Positions 8,378 to 16,983 of a stretch of 64,000 nt of DNA are shown in pieces. The translations under genes were made by a program, and so were the position numbers. This stretch comes from Chryseobacterium sp. (GTDB lineage: Bacteria; Bacteroidota; Bacteroidia; Flavobacteriales; Weeksellaceae). The stretch covers positions 248,001 to 312,000 of the forward strand of contig NZ_JAFAJM010000004.1 of assembly GCF_019236175.1 (NCBI RefSeq), in the 5' to 3' direction. The notes under the pieces are model-generated. The model saw nothing but the letters and a program-made list of their open reading frames with translations, was not told the origin of the DNA and did no database searches. Numbering within the stretch: the stretch's first letter is position 1; every line of letters starts with the position of its first letter.

Positions 8378-9565
8378 ATGAATTATAAAAACCCCGATGA
8401 AAACGGATATTATGGAGAGTTTGGAGGCGCTTTTATTCCCGAAATGCTCTATCCGAATGTAGAAGAATTACAAAAAAACTATCTTGCAATCATAGAATCT
8501 GAAGATTTTCAGAATGAATATCAGGATTTACTTACCCATTATGTAGGAAGAGCGACTCCTCTTTATTTTGCGAAGAATCTGAGTAAAAAATATAAGACTC
8601 AGATTTATCTGAAAAGAGAAGACCTCAATCATACGGGAGCCCATAAAATCAATAATGCACTGGGACAGGTTCTTCTTGCCAAACGACTTGGAAAAACAAG
8701 AATCATTGCTGAAACCGGTGCCGGACAACACGGTGTAGCCACTGCTACAGCATGTGCACTTCTCGGCCTTGAATGCATTGTATATATGGGTGAAATTGAT
8801 ATCCAGAGACAGGCCCCGAATGTGGCAAGAATGAAGATGCTGGGCGCAGAAGTCATTGCAGCTACCTCAGGTTCAAAAACACTGAAAGATGCTGTAAATG
8901 AAGCCTTAAGAGACTGGATCAACAACCCTGTAACGACTCATTATGTCATCGGAAGCGTGGTAGGCCCTCATCCTTTTCCGGATCTTGTAGCCAGATTCCA
9001 GAGTATTATTTCAAAAGAAATCAGGGAACAGCTTAAAGAAAAGATTGGAAGAGAAACCCCTGATTATGTAATCGCCTGTGTGGGAGGAGGAAGTAATGCG
9101 GCCGGAACTTTTTATCATTTTGTAGAAGAAAAGGACGTAAAAATTATTGCCGCGGAAGCCGGAGGTTTGGGAGTCCACTCAGGAAAGTCTGCAGCTACAA
9201 CCTTTTTAGGAACTTTAGGAGTTCTTCACGGAAGCAAAAGCCTTGTTATGCAAACTGCAGACGGACAGGTCATTGAACCGCATTCCATTTCTGCAGGACT
9301 CGACTACCCTGGAATCGGACCTTTCCATGCCCATCTGTTTCAGGACAAGAGAGCGGAGTTTTTCAGTATCAATGATGATGAAGCCTTAAAAAGTGCTTTT
9401 GAACTGACGAAGCTTGAAGGAATCATTCCGGCGCTGGAAAGTTCACATGCGCTGGCTGTTTTAGATAAAAAGAAATTTAATGAAGATGATGTCGTGGTGA
9501 TCTGCTTAAGTGGACGTGGAGATAAAGATATGGAAACTTACTTAAAAGAGATGAGTATTAGTTAA
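8378..9565 (+). CDS. trpB: tryptophan synthase beta chain
   Basis: 395 residues, PLP enzyme condensing indole with serine. The PLP lysine lies in [13 protein letters not shown], the substrate loop is [14 protein letters not shown] and the phosphate cup is GGGSNAAG. The COMM-like middle domain and the C-terminal CLSGRGDKD are intact. Length is normal for TrpB1, the form partnered with TrpA. Unusually, trpA is not adjacent: 276 bases with a repeat element intervene. Confidence 0.97.
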   Translation: MNYKNPDENGYYGEFGGAFIPEMLYPNVEELQKNYLAIIESEDFQNEYQDLLTHYVGRATPLYFAKNLSKKYKTQIYLKREDLNHTGAHKINNALGQVLLAKRLGKTRIIAETGAGQHGVATATACALLGLECIVYMGEIDIQRQAPNVARMKMLGAEVIAATSGSKTLKDAVNEALRDWINNPVTTHYVIGSVVGPHPFPDLVARFQSIISKEIREQLKEKIGRETPDYVIACVGGGSNAAGTFYHFVEEKDVKIIAAEAGGLGVHSGKSAATTFLGTLGVLHGSKSLVMQTADGQVIEPHSISAGLDYPGIGPFHAHLFQDKRAEFFSINDDEALKSAFELTKLEGIIPALESSHALAVLDKKKFNEDDVVVICLSGRGDKDMETYLKEMSIS

Positions 9566-9584
9566 TATAAGCTAAATGTATTTT

Positions 9585-9750
9585 TTAACGCGATGTTCGC
9601 AAAGATGCTATCATGAATTATTTTGAAATAGTTTGCAATGATGTTAACACTCACCAAGAAAATCAGTTGTGTACCGCTGAATGGGCTGCCTTTGCGAACG
9701 AAAATATCCAAAAGATTTCATCAAACTCTTGCGAATCCTTTGCGTTTTTA
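9585..9750. repeat. CGCAAAG-type dispersed repeat between trpB and trpA
   Basis: About 166 bases bounded by imperfect terminal inverted repeats: TTAACGC at the left, with CGCAAAGATG close by, and CTTTGCGTTTTTA at the right. Internal copies of TTTGCGAA occur at about 9710-9717 and 9731-9737. Size and ends resemble the repeats at 48.1, 54.8 and 58.8 kb, but the interior lacks their paired hairpins, so it may be a distant or decayed relative. No coding frame is visible in this gap. Confidence 0.5.
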
Positions 9751-9841
9751 AATTTTTTATGTTGAGTTTACATTTATTTTAATTATTTCAACGTACAACA
9801 TTCACCTTCTAATTTCTAACCTCTATAATGATAATAAAGAA

Positions 9842-10576
9842 ATGAAAAAACTAAATATATACTTCACAGCAGGGATTCCTCAATTGGAAAATACTGCCGA
9901 TATTATAAAACTGATTCAGGACTCAGGAGCTGATATGATTGAGATCGGAATGCCTTATTCTGATCCCGTTGCAGATGGTCCCGTGATTCAGCAGGCCCAT
10001 GAACTTGCTTTACAAAACGGGATGACCATTGAAAAGCTGTTTTCTCAATTAAAAACCATTAAAAATGAAATAAGAATTCCCATTATTCTGATGGGATATA
10101 TCAACCCTGTATTAAGTTTCGGGTTTGAAAAATTCTGTAAAGAATGTTCGGAAAGCGGAGTTTCAGGATTAATTTTACCGGATCTTCCTCCGATTGAATT
10201 TGAGAAAAACTATCAGCAGATTTTAAAGAAGTACAATCTCAATTTTACTTTTCTGGTGACCCCTGAAACCTCTGACGAAAGAATAAAATATCTTGATTCT
10301 TTAAGTTCCGGTTTTCTCTATGCGGTAAGCTCTTCCTCTACTACAGGAAATGAAAACGCCGTTGTTAAAAATGAAAATTATCTTTCCAGATTAGCCGGTC
10401 TTCCGCTTCAAAACCCTGTCATGATCGGTTTTGGGATCAAATCTAAAGAAGATTTTGACAATGTAACGGAAAAAGCAGACGGAGGTATTATCGGGACTGC
10501 TTTTGTGAATATTTTATTGCAGCATAAAGACTGGGCTAAAAATGCCATAGATTTTATCCATTCCATAAAAGGCTAA
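9842..10576 (+). CDS. trpA: tryptophan synthase alpha chain
   Basis: 244 residues, (beta/alpha)8 enzyme cleaving indoleglycerol phosphate to indole. The catalytic Glu is in MIEIGMPYSDPVADGPVIQQ, with the catalytic Asp in the same stretch. ILMGYINPVL, SGLILPDLPPIE, LYAVSSSSTTG and GFGIKSKED complete the family pattern. The gap after trpB contains a repeat, so expression may depend on read-through or an unrecognised promoter in that gap. Confidence 0.96.
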   Translation: MKKLNIYFTAGIPQLENTADIIKLIQDSGADMIEIGMPYSDPVADGPVIQQAHELALQNGMTIEKLFSQLKTIKNEIRIPIILMGYINPVLSFGFEKFCKECSESGVSGLILPDLPPIEFEKNYQQILKKYNLNFTFLVTPETSDERIKYLDSLSSGFLYAVSSSSTTGNENAVVKNENYLSRLAGLPLQNPVMIGFGIKSKEDFDNVTEKADGGIIGTAFVNILLQHKDWAKNAIDFIHSIKG

Positions 10577-10583
10577 AATTCAC

Positions 10584-10591
10584 TAAATTTG
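10584..10591 (+). promoter_or_regulatory. putative -7 element for lipB
   Basis: TAAATTTG matches TAnnTTTG, 17 bases before the lipB ATG. It suggests lipB can be transcribed independently of trp. No clear -33 element is seen. Confidence 0.45.
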
Positions 10592-10607
10592 TATATCAAA
10601 AATTGAA

Positions 10608-11336
10608 ATGAATACAAATCAAAATAAAGTAGTAAAGTTTGAAGATTTAGGAGTTAAAGAATATCAGCCTGCATGGGAATATCAGGAAAAACTGATGAAA
10701 GATATTATTGACACCAAAATAAAGAACAGAGATCTTCCTGCAGAACAACACATTACCACTCCGAATCACCTTCTTTTTGTAGAACATCCGCATGTCTATA
10801 CTTTAGGAAAAAGCGGACACGAAGAGAATATGCTTGCCGGTATTGATAAGTTAAAAGAAATTGAAGCCACTTATGTAAAAACCAACCGTGGTGGAGATAT
10901 TACTTATCACGGATATGGCCAGGTCGTAGGTTATCCTATTTTAGACCTTGAGAATTTCTTTACAGATATTCATCTTTATATGAGAAATCTGGAAGAAGTC
11001 ATTATCAGAACTATTGGGGAGTATGGCCTTAAGGGAGAACGCTCTCAGGGGGAAACCGGAGTTTGGCTGGATGTAGGAAAACCTTATGCAAGAAAAATGT
11101 GTGCAATGGGAGTAAAAGCTTCCCGATGGGTAACATTACATGGTTTTGCACTGAATGTCAATACGGATATGAGATATTTTGAATACATCATTCCGTGTGG
11201 TATTAAAGATAAGCAGGTAACCTCTCTGGCAAGAGAGCTGGAAAGACAACTCAGCCCGCAAGAAATGGAAGATCTGAAAGCGAAGATCAGAAAACACTTT
11301 ACAGACGTATTTCAGGCAGAACTGAGTTATAACTGA
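10608..11336 (+). CDS. lipB: lipoyl(octanoyl) transferase
   Basis: 242 residues; moves octanoyl groups from acyl carrier protein to lipoyl domains of 2-oxoacid dehydrogenases. Motifs: RGGDITYHGYGQVVGYPILD with the conserved substrate-pocket segment, CAMGVKASRWVTLHGFALNV with the catalytic Lys, and IIPCGIKDKQVTSL with the catalytic Cys. It lies 31 bases after trpA in the same direction and ends in a strong terminator, so it closes the region. Confidence 0.95.
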   Translation: MNTNQNKVVKFEDLGVKEYQPAWEYQEKLMKDIIDTKIKNRDLPAEQHITTPNHLLFVEHPHVYTLGKSGHEENMLAGIDKLKEIEATYVKTNRGGDITYHGYGQVVGYPILDLENFFTDIHLYMRNLEEVIIRTIGEYGLKGERSQGETGVWLDVGKPYARKMCAMGVKASRWVTLHGFALNVNTDMRYFEYIIPCGIKDKQVTSLARELERQLSPQEMEDLKAKIRKHFTDVFQAELSYN

Positions 11337-11352
11337 TCAAAGTAAATCATAT

Positions 11353-11391
11353 AAAAACCGGTTTCAATATATTGAAACCGGTTTTTATATT
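11353..11391 (+). terminator. terminator after lipB
   Basis: Perfect inverted repeat around ACCGGTTTCAAT/ATTGAAACCGGT flanked by A-tract and T-tract, then TTTTTATATTTTT. Strong intrinsic terminator closing the trp-lipB region. Confidence 0.88.
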
Positions 11392-11631
11392 TTTCAGGCT
11401 GCTTATTTTATCAATTTAAGAAAATACAAATTTTCCATGAAATAATTAATAATATACATGTAAAAAACATATTTAAAACACTTTAGATATAAAAAATAAC
11501 ATTTACTTTGAAATTTTTCTAAAAATAATTGGCAGGTATATTAAATTTTTCTACTTTTAATATCACTTTACAGTGAACTAAAACCACTTAAAGAAAAACT
11601 TCATTAACCCACCAAATAATTTATGAGAATT

Positions 11632-12591
11632 ATGAAAAAATTTTTGTTATCAATGATGGTATTTGTGTCAGTACTATCATTCAATTCGTGTTCAGATTCA
11701 GGAGCGAATCAGGAAACCATTACCTCAGAGTCTAAAGAAATTGCGATGAAAGATTTTGGAAGAACTGTTCCGGTAGGGATAGAAAAGGAAAATGGTAAAT
11801 TTAAAGTCTCCTTTATTCTTTCAGCTCAGCCGTATGAAATCAAAGACACTAAGGAAAATGAAAACTATATCTCCATGATCAGCCAGGCTGTTAAAAATGA
11901 GTCTCCTGTTCATATTTTCCTTAAGGCCAACTCTACTGAAATTTCAAAAGTAGAAAAAGCGACAGAAGAGGATATCCGTTTTTTTAAATCTGCATTCACA
12001 AAAGAAGTAAAAGCAGACCAAGGAGAAACCAGCAGACTGGCCAGTGTTATTCCTGATCTTGCTACTTTAAACAGCCTGTTTGCCCAGATTAAAAACCAGT
12101 CTTGCGGAACTTCTACGGCTTCTTCACCATGTATTACTTTTAGATACCCTGTAGACGGATGTTATGCAAGAGCTCATAAAATGAGACAAATCCTGAACAA
12201 TGCAGGATACGAGTGTGAAAAACAATTTGTATATGGTAATTTAAGAGCTTCTACCGGTACCTGTTGTGTATCATGGGTATATCACGTTGCTATTCTGGTA
12301 AGCTTTAAAAATGCTTCCGGGGTAGTTGAAAAAAGGATAATAGATCCTTCATTAAACTCAGCAGGCCCTATAACCGATACAGCATGGAGAAGTGCTTGTA
12401 CCAATTCTACCTGCGGATCGACTTCTGTTTCTTCTTTTGTTAATACAGCTGGGAATGTGTATTACAGAAGTCCGTCAGGCTCTTTATTATATGATAACAA
12501 CCTTGTTAATACGAATTGTACATTAACAGCATTTTCATCTCTTTCAGGGTGTAGTGCTCCTGTACCTAGTACAGACCATTGCGGATTCTAA
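11632..12591 (+). CDS. protein-glutaminase precursor (protein deamidase)
   Basis: 319-residue prepro-enzyme that hydrolyses side-chain amides of protein-bound glutamine (EC 3.5.1.44 family). It matches my recollection of the Chryseobacterium proteolyticum enzyme closely. A signal peptide of about 21 residues (MKKFLLSMMVFVSVLSFNSC) is followed by a propeptide of about 114, and the mature part begins LASVIPDLATLNSLF at residue 136. The papain/transglutaminase-like triad is Cys177 (YPVDGCYARAHKMR), His218 (WVYHVAIL) and Asp238 (RIIDPSL), equal to mature Cys42, His83 and Asp103. Many Cys suggest disulfides. The start at 11632, not the in-frame ATG at 11623, gives exactly 135 residues before the mature end. 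The Cys at 20 also resembles a lipobox. Confidence 0.95.
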   Translation: MKKFLLSMMVFVSVLSFNSCSDSGANQETITSESKEIAMKDFGRTVPVGIEKENGKFKVSFILSAQPYEIKDTKENENYISMISQAVKNESPVHIFLKANSTEISKVEKATEEDIRFFKSAFTKEVKADQGETSRLASVIPDLATLNSLFAQIKNQSCGTSTASSPCITFRYPVDGCYARAHKMRQILNNAGYECEKQFVYGNLRASTGTCCVSWVYHVAILVSFKNASGVVEKRIIDPSLNSAGPITDTAWRSACTNSTCGSTSVSSFVNTAGNVYYRSPSGSLLYDNNLVNTNCTLTAFSSLSGCSAPVPSTDHCGF

Positions 12592-12605
12592 CTAACTTTT
12601 TATAT

Positions 12606-12641
12606 AGCTCCTGCATTATTTATATACTGCAGGAGCTTTTT
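12606..12641 (+). terminator. terminator after protein-glutaminase
   Basis: AGCTCCTGCA / TGCAGGAGCT stem with a 12-base AT loop, then TTTT. It lies between the glutaminase stop and the ATG of the next small lipoprotein, which argues against an ATG start at 12579 for that gene. Confidence 0.8.
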
Positions 12642-12660
12642 ACCCAATACTTTATTATTA

Positions 12661-12971
12661 TGAAAGTCTGGACTTATTTATTATTAGCATTTACCATGAT
12701 CACTTCCTGTTCCTCTCATTCCGAATCCCAGAAATTAATCTGGTACAATAATGCGACTATCAACAATATCCTCGAAGATCCTGATAAGCCTGAAGAAGTT
12801 GTACGTGTGGCCATTGGAATAAGTGCCCAGGTTTTTTATATTTCAAAGAAATCTTCCGATTATAAAACATTGATAGAAAAAGCCACCCGAAGTTTTAAAA
12901 AAGGGAAAACCTATAATATTGGTGTTGAAATTAAAACCAATATGATCAGACAAATCAACGAGGTCAAATGA
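12661..12971 (+). CDS. small lipoprotein downstream of protein-glutaminase
   Basis: 103 residues from ATG 12661: signal with lipobox-like MITSC (Cys 17), then a compact soluble part (LIWYNNATINNILEDPDKPE, then a Lys-rich KKGKTYNIGVEIKTN). No family recognised. An in-frame ATG at 12579 overlaps the glutaminase stop and would read through the terminator hairpin without encoding a signal peptide, so I reject it. Its position next to a secreted protein-modifying enzyme allows an accessory or inhibitor role, but this is only a guess from context. Confidence 0.65.
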
Positions 12972-12991
12972 ATTTTATCAATTTTAACGGG

Positions 12992-13744
12992 TTATCTTAT
13001 CACAGAAATACCTGCATCTACTTTTATTTCAGCACCATGAATATATGCCGCTTCTTCCGATGCAAGAAATAAGACTGTACTGGCAATCTCAGCGGGCTCT
13101 CCCTGTCTTTTAAAAGGGATGGTAGGAATAATATCATGAACTGCGTTTTCAATCTGTTCAGTTGTTAAGCCCGTATTATTAAAAATATTTGTTTTGATAT
13201 GTCCGGGGCTTACTCCATTCACCCGGATCCCCTTTTCTGTAAGCTCAACGGCAAACGTTTTAATAAAAGACTGTACCGCCGATTTTGCTGCAGAATAGAC
13301 TGAAAAATTGGGCATCGCAATCTCTGTGGCTACTGAGGTGTTAAAAATAACAGAACTTCCACGTTCCATTAATGGTAATAGTTGCTGAACTGTGAAGAAA
13401 GGACCTTTCACCAGCATATTAAAAAGCTCATCAAACTGATTTTCATCTACATATTCAACCGGAGCAAACCTTCCGTAACCGGCATTGGGAAAAAGAAGAT
13501 CAATCTGTCCCGTATATTTTCTTACTTCCTGTTGTAAATTCATCAGGTCTTTCATATCTCCGGCATTGGACACAATTCCAAAAGCCTTCTCTCCCAGTAT
13601 TTCTAAAGCATTATTTACAGTGGCCTCACTTCTGCCTGTAATAATTGCCCTTCCTCCCTCTTCTATTAATCTCTGTGCCGTGGCGAATCCCATTCCGTTG
13701 GTTCCACCGGTAATTAAAGCGGTCTTGTCTTTAAATCTCTGCAT
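12992..13744 (-). CDS. SDR-family oxidoreductase
   Basis: 250 residues, classical short-chain dehydrogenase/reductase using NAD(P). The cofactor loop is TGGTNGMGFATA, the structural segment is NAG in LFPNAGYGRFAP, the catalytic YxxxK is in YSAAKSAVQSF and PGHIKTNIF follows. HGAEIKVDAGIS near the end is typical of FabG-like SDRs. The substrate is unknown. It converges on the small lipoprotein gene; no clear terminator lies in the 20 bases between. Confidence 0.9.
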   Translation of the reverse strand: MQRFKDKTALITGGTNGMGFATAQRLIEEGGRAIITGRSEATVNNALEILGEKAFGIVSNAGDMKDLMNLQQEVRKYTGQIDLLFPNAGYGRFAPVEYVDENQFDELFNMLVKGPFFTVQQLLPLMERGSSVIFNTSVATEIAMPNFSVYSAAKSAVQSFIKTFAVELTEKGIRVNGVSPGHIKTNIFNNTGLTTEQIENAVHDIIPTIPFKRQGEPAEIASTVLFLASEEAAYIHGAEIKVDAGISVIR

Positions 13745-13938
13745 TGTTTTTTAGTTTTAAATTCTAATGCAAAGATTGAAATATCAGAAGTCTGAAAAAA
13801 TCCGGATCTTGCGAAATTTCTTTAACTTCATTATTCTCAGCAGGAAAAAACTAGCCAATCCGTAAAAAACTTATTTTCTTTCTTCACTGATCATCAATCA
13901 TGAAAAAAAAAAAACACAATGCACAATAAAATTTTTCA

Positions 13939-13964
13939 AAATTAAATTGCACACAATTTAATTT
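13939..13964. promoter_or_regulatory. OhrR-type operator
   Basis: Perfect 11-4-11 inverted repeat: AAATTAAATTG, CACA, CAATTTAATTT. It resembles from memory the Bacillus OhrR operator core (AATTAAATTG/CAATT). It covers the -33 element of the promoter below, as expected for repression, and lies 88 bases before the nitroreductase-ohrR-ohr operon. Confidence 0.85.
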
Positions 13965-13976
13965 ATTGTATATTTG
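13947..13976 (+). promoter_or_regulatory. promoter of the nitroreductase-ohrR-ohr operon
   Basis: TTG at 13947-13949 and TATATTTG at 13969-13976 with 19 bases between, an excellent match to the Bacteroidota -33/-7 promoter. It leaves a leader of about 70 bases. The 307-base intergenic region holds no gene. Confidence 0.8.
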
Positions 13977-14051
13977 CATTGTTATTTTATCCCAAAATAA
14001 AATCGGGGAAATAAATAATCACCAAGTAATTTAATTTAAAACAAAAAGAAA

Positions 14052-14684
14052 ATGTCATTAATAGAAGATCTTAACTGGAGACATGCTGTAAAAGCATATG
14101 ACCCGAATAAAAAAGTTTCGGAAAAAGATTTACATACTATATTAGAAGCGGCAAGACTTGCTCCTACTTCATCAGGCTTACAGCCATTCCGTATCATCGT
14201 CGTGGAAAATCAGGAACTGAAAGAGAAAATGGTACCCGGAGCCTTAAATCCTGAGGTCATGAGAGATTCGTCACATGTTTTGGTTTTTGCTGCCTGGGAC
14301 AGCTATTCCAATGAAAAAATAGATAAAGTATACGATCATCATACGGATGTAAGAGCTCTTCCACGAGGACGTTTTGGGAGCTATACCGATAAAATCAAAG
14401 AGATATACGGAGCCCAGACTCCTGAACAGCATTTTGCACATACGGCCCGCCAGACTTATATCGCTTTAGGAATCGCCCTTGCACAGGCTGCAGAACTTAA
14501 AATCGACAGTACTCCGGCAGAGGGCTTCAGTAATGAAGTCGTAGATGAAGTATTGGGACTGAAAGCATTAGGTTTAAAAAGTGTAAGTCTTTTATATCTT
14601 GGATATCGTGATGAGACTCATGACTGGCTGTCTTCTATGAAAAAAGTCAGAATTCCAATGGATGAATTTATCATTAAAAAGTAA
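14052..14684 (+). CDS. nitroreductase-family NAD(P)H-dependent oxidoreductase
   Basis: 210 residues, FMN-dependent nitroreductase fold. The N-terminal WRHAVKAYDPNKKVSEKDL and APTSSGLQPFRIIVV segments are the FMN-binding signature, and ARQTYIALGIALAQAAELK and GLKALGLKSVSLLYLGYRDE complete it. Members reduce nitro compounds, quinones or enones. It is the first gene of an operon with ohrR and ohr behind an OhrR operator, suggesting a role in electrophile or peroxide stress. Confidence 0.9.
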   Translation: MSLIEDLNWRHAVKAYDPNKKVSEKDLHTILEAARLAPTSSGLQPFRIIVVENQELKEKMVPGALNPEVMRDSSHVLVFAAWDSYSNEKIDKVYDHHTDVRALPRGRFGSYTDKIKEIYGAQTPEQHFAHTARQTYIALGIALAQAAELKIDSTPAEGFSNEVVDEVLGLKALGLKSVSLLYLGYRDETHDWLSSMKKVRIPMDEFIIKK

Positions 14685-14719
14685 TACCTTCATCGCATCT
14701 TTCGTACGTAATCAAACTC

Positions 14720-15154
14720 ATGGACAATTCAAAACCGCCTAAATTAGAAAACCAGATCTGCTTTCCGTTATATGTGATCGCTAAAGAAATTACCGGGCTT
14801 TACCGCCCTTTTCTTGATGAGCTGGATATTACATACCCCCAGTATCTTGTGATGATGATACTTTGGGAAAGTGATGGTCATACGGTGACTCATATCGGGG
14901 GAAAGCTGTTTTTAGACAGCGGTACTTTAACTCCCCTGCTCAAAAGGCTGGAGGCTAAAGAATTTATTGTCAGAAAAAGAAAAAAAGAAGACGAAAGAGT
15001 GGTTGAAGTATTTTTAACTGATGCAGGAAAGCAACTGCAAAAAAAAGCCTGCGAAATTCCCGGGAAAATCCAGGAAAAAATCGGGATACAGCCTGAAGAG
15101 CTGTTACATCTTAAGGACACAGTATTAAAAATATTAAAGAAAATCGAAAAATAA
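14720..15154 (+). CDS. ohrR: MarR-family peroxide-sensing regulator (OhrR-like)
   Basis: 144 residues, winged-helix MarR repressor. The N-terminal Cys14 (LENQICFPLYV) corresponds to the peroxide-reactive Cys15 of Bacillus OhrR, and the Tyr residues needed to stabilise its oxidised form are plausible in YRPF and YPQY. The DNA-binding wing is KRKKEDERVVEVFLT. It is the only predicted regulator beside the 11-4-11 operator and stops right at the ohr start, so autoregulation is expected. Confidence 0.88.
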   Translation: MDNSKPPKLENQICFPLYVIAKEITGLYRPFLDELDITYPQYLVMMILWESDGHTVTHIGGKLFLDSGTLTPLLKRLEAKEFIVRKRKKEDERVVEVFLTDAGKQLQKKACEIPGKIQEKIGIQPEELLHLKDTVLKILKKIEK

Positions 15155-15580
15155 ATGAAAACCTTATATACTACCAAAGTAACTGCTAAAGGAGGACGAA
15201 ACGGTCATGTACAAAGCGATAATGACGTTTTAAACCTTGAAGTAAGAATGCCTAAGGCATTGGGAGGAGCTAGTGATGATTTTACCAATCCTGAAATGCT
15301 TTTTGCAGCCGGATATTCTGCATGTTTCGACAGCGCATTGAACAGAGTGATCAGTTTATCTAAAGTTCAGACCGGCGAAACAAGTGTTGCAGCACAGGTG
15401 AGCATAGGACAGATTGAAAACGGCGGATTTGGTCTTGCCGTAGAACTGGATGTTAATATTCCCGGAGTTTCCATTGAAGAAGCGCAGGAACTAACAGAAA
15501 AAGCACACCAGATTTGTCCTTATTCCAATGCTACAAGAAATAATATTGAGGTTAAACTTTCGGTAACCAACAACAATTAA
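15155..15580 (+). CDS. ohr: organic hydroperoxide resistance protein (OsmC/Ohr family)
   Basis: 141 residues, thiol peroxidase reducing organic and fatty-acid hydroperoxides with lipoyl proteins as reductant in the known family. The two redox Cys are C57 (GYSACFDSAL) and C121 (HQICPYSNATRNN), at Ohr-typical positions. The N-terminal YTTKVTAKGGRNGHVQSDN is diagnostic for Ohr over OsmC. The ATG begins directly after the ohrR stop. A strong terminator follows. Confidence 0.95.
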   Translation: MKTLYTTKVTAKGGRNGHVQSDNDVLNLEVRMPKALGGASDDFTNPEMLFAAGYSACFDSALNRVISLSKVQTGETSVAAQVSIGQIENGGFGLAVELDVNIPGVSIEEAQELTEKAHQICPYSNATRNNIEVKLSVTNNN

Positions 15581-15608
15581 TCCAATTTTTTTAAGCATAG
15601 TTATTACG

Positions 15609-15650
15609 AAAGGAGCTGTTTTAATTTCAAAAACAGCTCCTTTTATTTTT
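15609..15650 (+). terminator. terminator after ohr
   Basis: AAGGAGCTGTTTT / AAAAACAGCTCCTT stem with a 6-base loop, then TTTTATTTTT. Confidence 0.85.
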
Positions 15651-15822
15651 GAAGCAGTATATAGATAAAAGATCCTAACTTTATATTTGTTTGTCAAAAA
15701 CTATAAAAGGATAATAAAAGCTTTAAACCCTGCCAGAGTTTATAGGGGAAATTGGCAGATTATTTATAATAGCCCATCCACTTAATTGTTTAACAAAGGA
15801 AAAAACCGAATCTGTTTAAATC

Positions 15823-16713
15823 ATGAAAATACTTCCAGCCATAATAGTTTCTTTAGGACTTGTTTTGATTTCTTACAACCGGTCTTATGCTCAGAAAACC
15901 AAGGATAACAATCTTTTGCAACACATTAATGATACTAAAGCAGCAGCACATATTAGCCGGCTGATAGATGCCAAAACCTGGAATTCCTTATTTCCCAACA
16001 GGAATAATATTCAGGGAAAAGCCAGCAGCCATCAGGACTTTTATTCATATAAGGCATTTATAGAAGCGGCAGCTCACTTCCCCATTTTTCTGAATGAAGG
16101 GACAGCGGAAGATCAGAAGAGGGAGCTCGCGGCATTTTTGGCCAATATTGCCCAGGAAACAAGCGGAGGCTGGGATGACGCTCCGGGAGGTTACTATCAA
16201 TGGGGGCTTTATTTTATCGAAGAAAATAATAAGGGCAATGGGAATGATTATTCTGATGCTTCTAAGGTTAACTATCCTCCGGTAGCAGGACAGGCTTATT
16301 ACGGTCGCGGTCCCAAACAACTCAGCTGGAATTACAACTACGGACAATTCAGTGAAGCCTGGTTTGGAGATAAAAATATACTTTTAAAAAATCCCGGACT
16401 TCTGGCCGGCAACAATGTTTTATCTTTTGCCTCTGCTATCTGGTTCTGGATGACGCCTCAATTTCCTAAACCTTCCTGTCATGAGGTAATGACCGGGAAA
16501 TGGCAACCTACAGAAAAGGATAAAGAAAGCGGAAGAACACCCGGATTTGGAACTACTGTCAATATTATCAATGGTGGTATTGAATGCGGACAACCTGCCA
16601 CACAGCCCAAAACAAAATACCGTTATGAATACTACCGCTACTTTTGTAAATATTTCGGAGTGGATCCCGGAAAGAATATCACCTGCAGTACTCAAAAGCC
16701 ATTTGGTAATTAA
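15823..16713 (+). CDS. GH19 chitinase-like glycoside hydrolase
   Basis: 296 residues, exported (signal peptide to about SYAQ, residue 24). GH19 lysozyme-like fold: the general acid is E112 in NIAQETSGGW, the second Glu is E133 or E134 in YFIEENN, and YYGRGPKQLSWNYNYGQFSE is the family signature. FGTTVNIINGGIECG and the C-terminal Cys pair are conserved. No chitin-binding module and no T9SS tail are seen, so it is probably secreted by another route or periplasmic. It could act on chitin or peptidoglycan-like polymers. Confidence 0.9.
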   Translation: MKILPAIIVSLGLVLISYNRSYAQKTKDNNLLQHINDTKAAAHISRLIDAKTWNSLFPNRNNIQGKASSHQDFYSYKAFIEAAAHFPIFLNEGTAEDQKRELAAFLANIAQETSGGWDDAPGGYYQWGLYFIEENNKGNGNDYSDASKVNYPPVAGQAYYGRGPKQLSWNYNYGQFSEAWFGDKNILLKNPGLLAGNNVLSFASAIWFWMTPQFPKPSCHEVMTGKWQPTEKDKESGRTPGFGTTVNIINGGIECGQPATQPKTKYRYEYYRYFCKYFGVDPGKNITCSTQKPFGN

Positions 16714-16769
16714 AAAGCTCCTTCTTATTCGTTAGTTCCTCAAAATAGCCTGATATTTTAAAGAATGAA

Positions 16770-16931
16770 ATGATCAATTATTTTATTGACACTCCTTCCG
16801 TCAACGAGACTTTTTACTGGCATAAACATCATGATAATCCTGACAAAATAATGATAGGCGCAATGATTACTGATAATGATAAACTCATTATGAGCCTGAC
16901 TGCAGATGGTAAAGATTTTATGAGGAAATAG
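16770..16931 (+). CDS. possible small hypothetical protein (53 aa)
   Basis: ATG 16770 to TAG 16931 encodes MINYFIDTPSVNETFYWHKH followed by a hydrophilic 33-residue remainder ending DGKDFMRK. Composition looks protein-like (balanced, few rare codons), but no family is recognised and there is no clear start signal. It may be a real short gene or the broken N-terminus of something larger. Confidence 0.35.
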   Translation: MINYFIDTPSVNETFYWHKHHDNPDKIMIGAMITDNDKLIMSLTADGKDFMRK

Positions 16932-16983
16932 CTAAAGGACTAATAAGCAGATTTTGTGCGGTTGTATTTATAGTACTCATCGT

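Noticed and set aside
12579..12660. Upstream extension of the small lipoprotein (ATG 12579)
   Set aside because: It overlaps the glutaminase stop, crosses the terminator hairpin and removes the signal peptide from the N-terminus.
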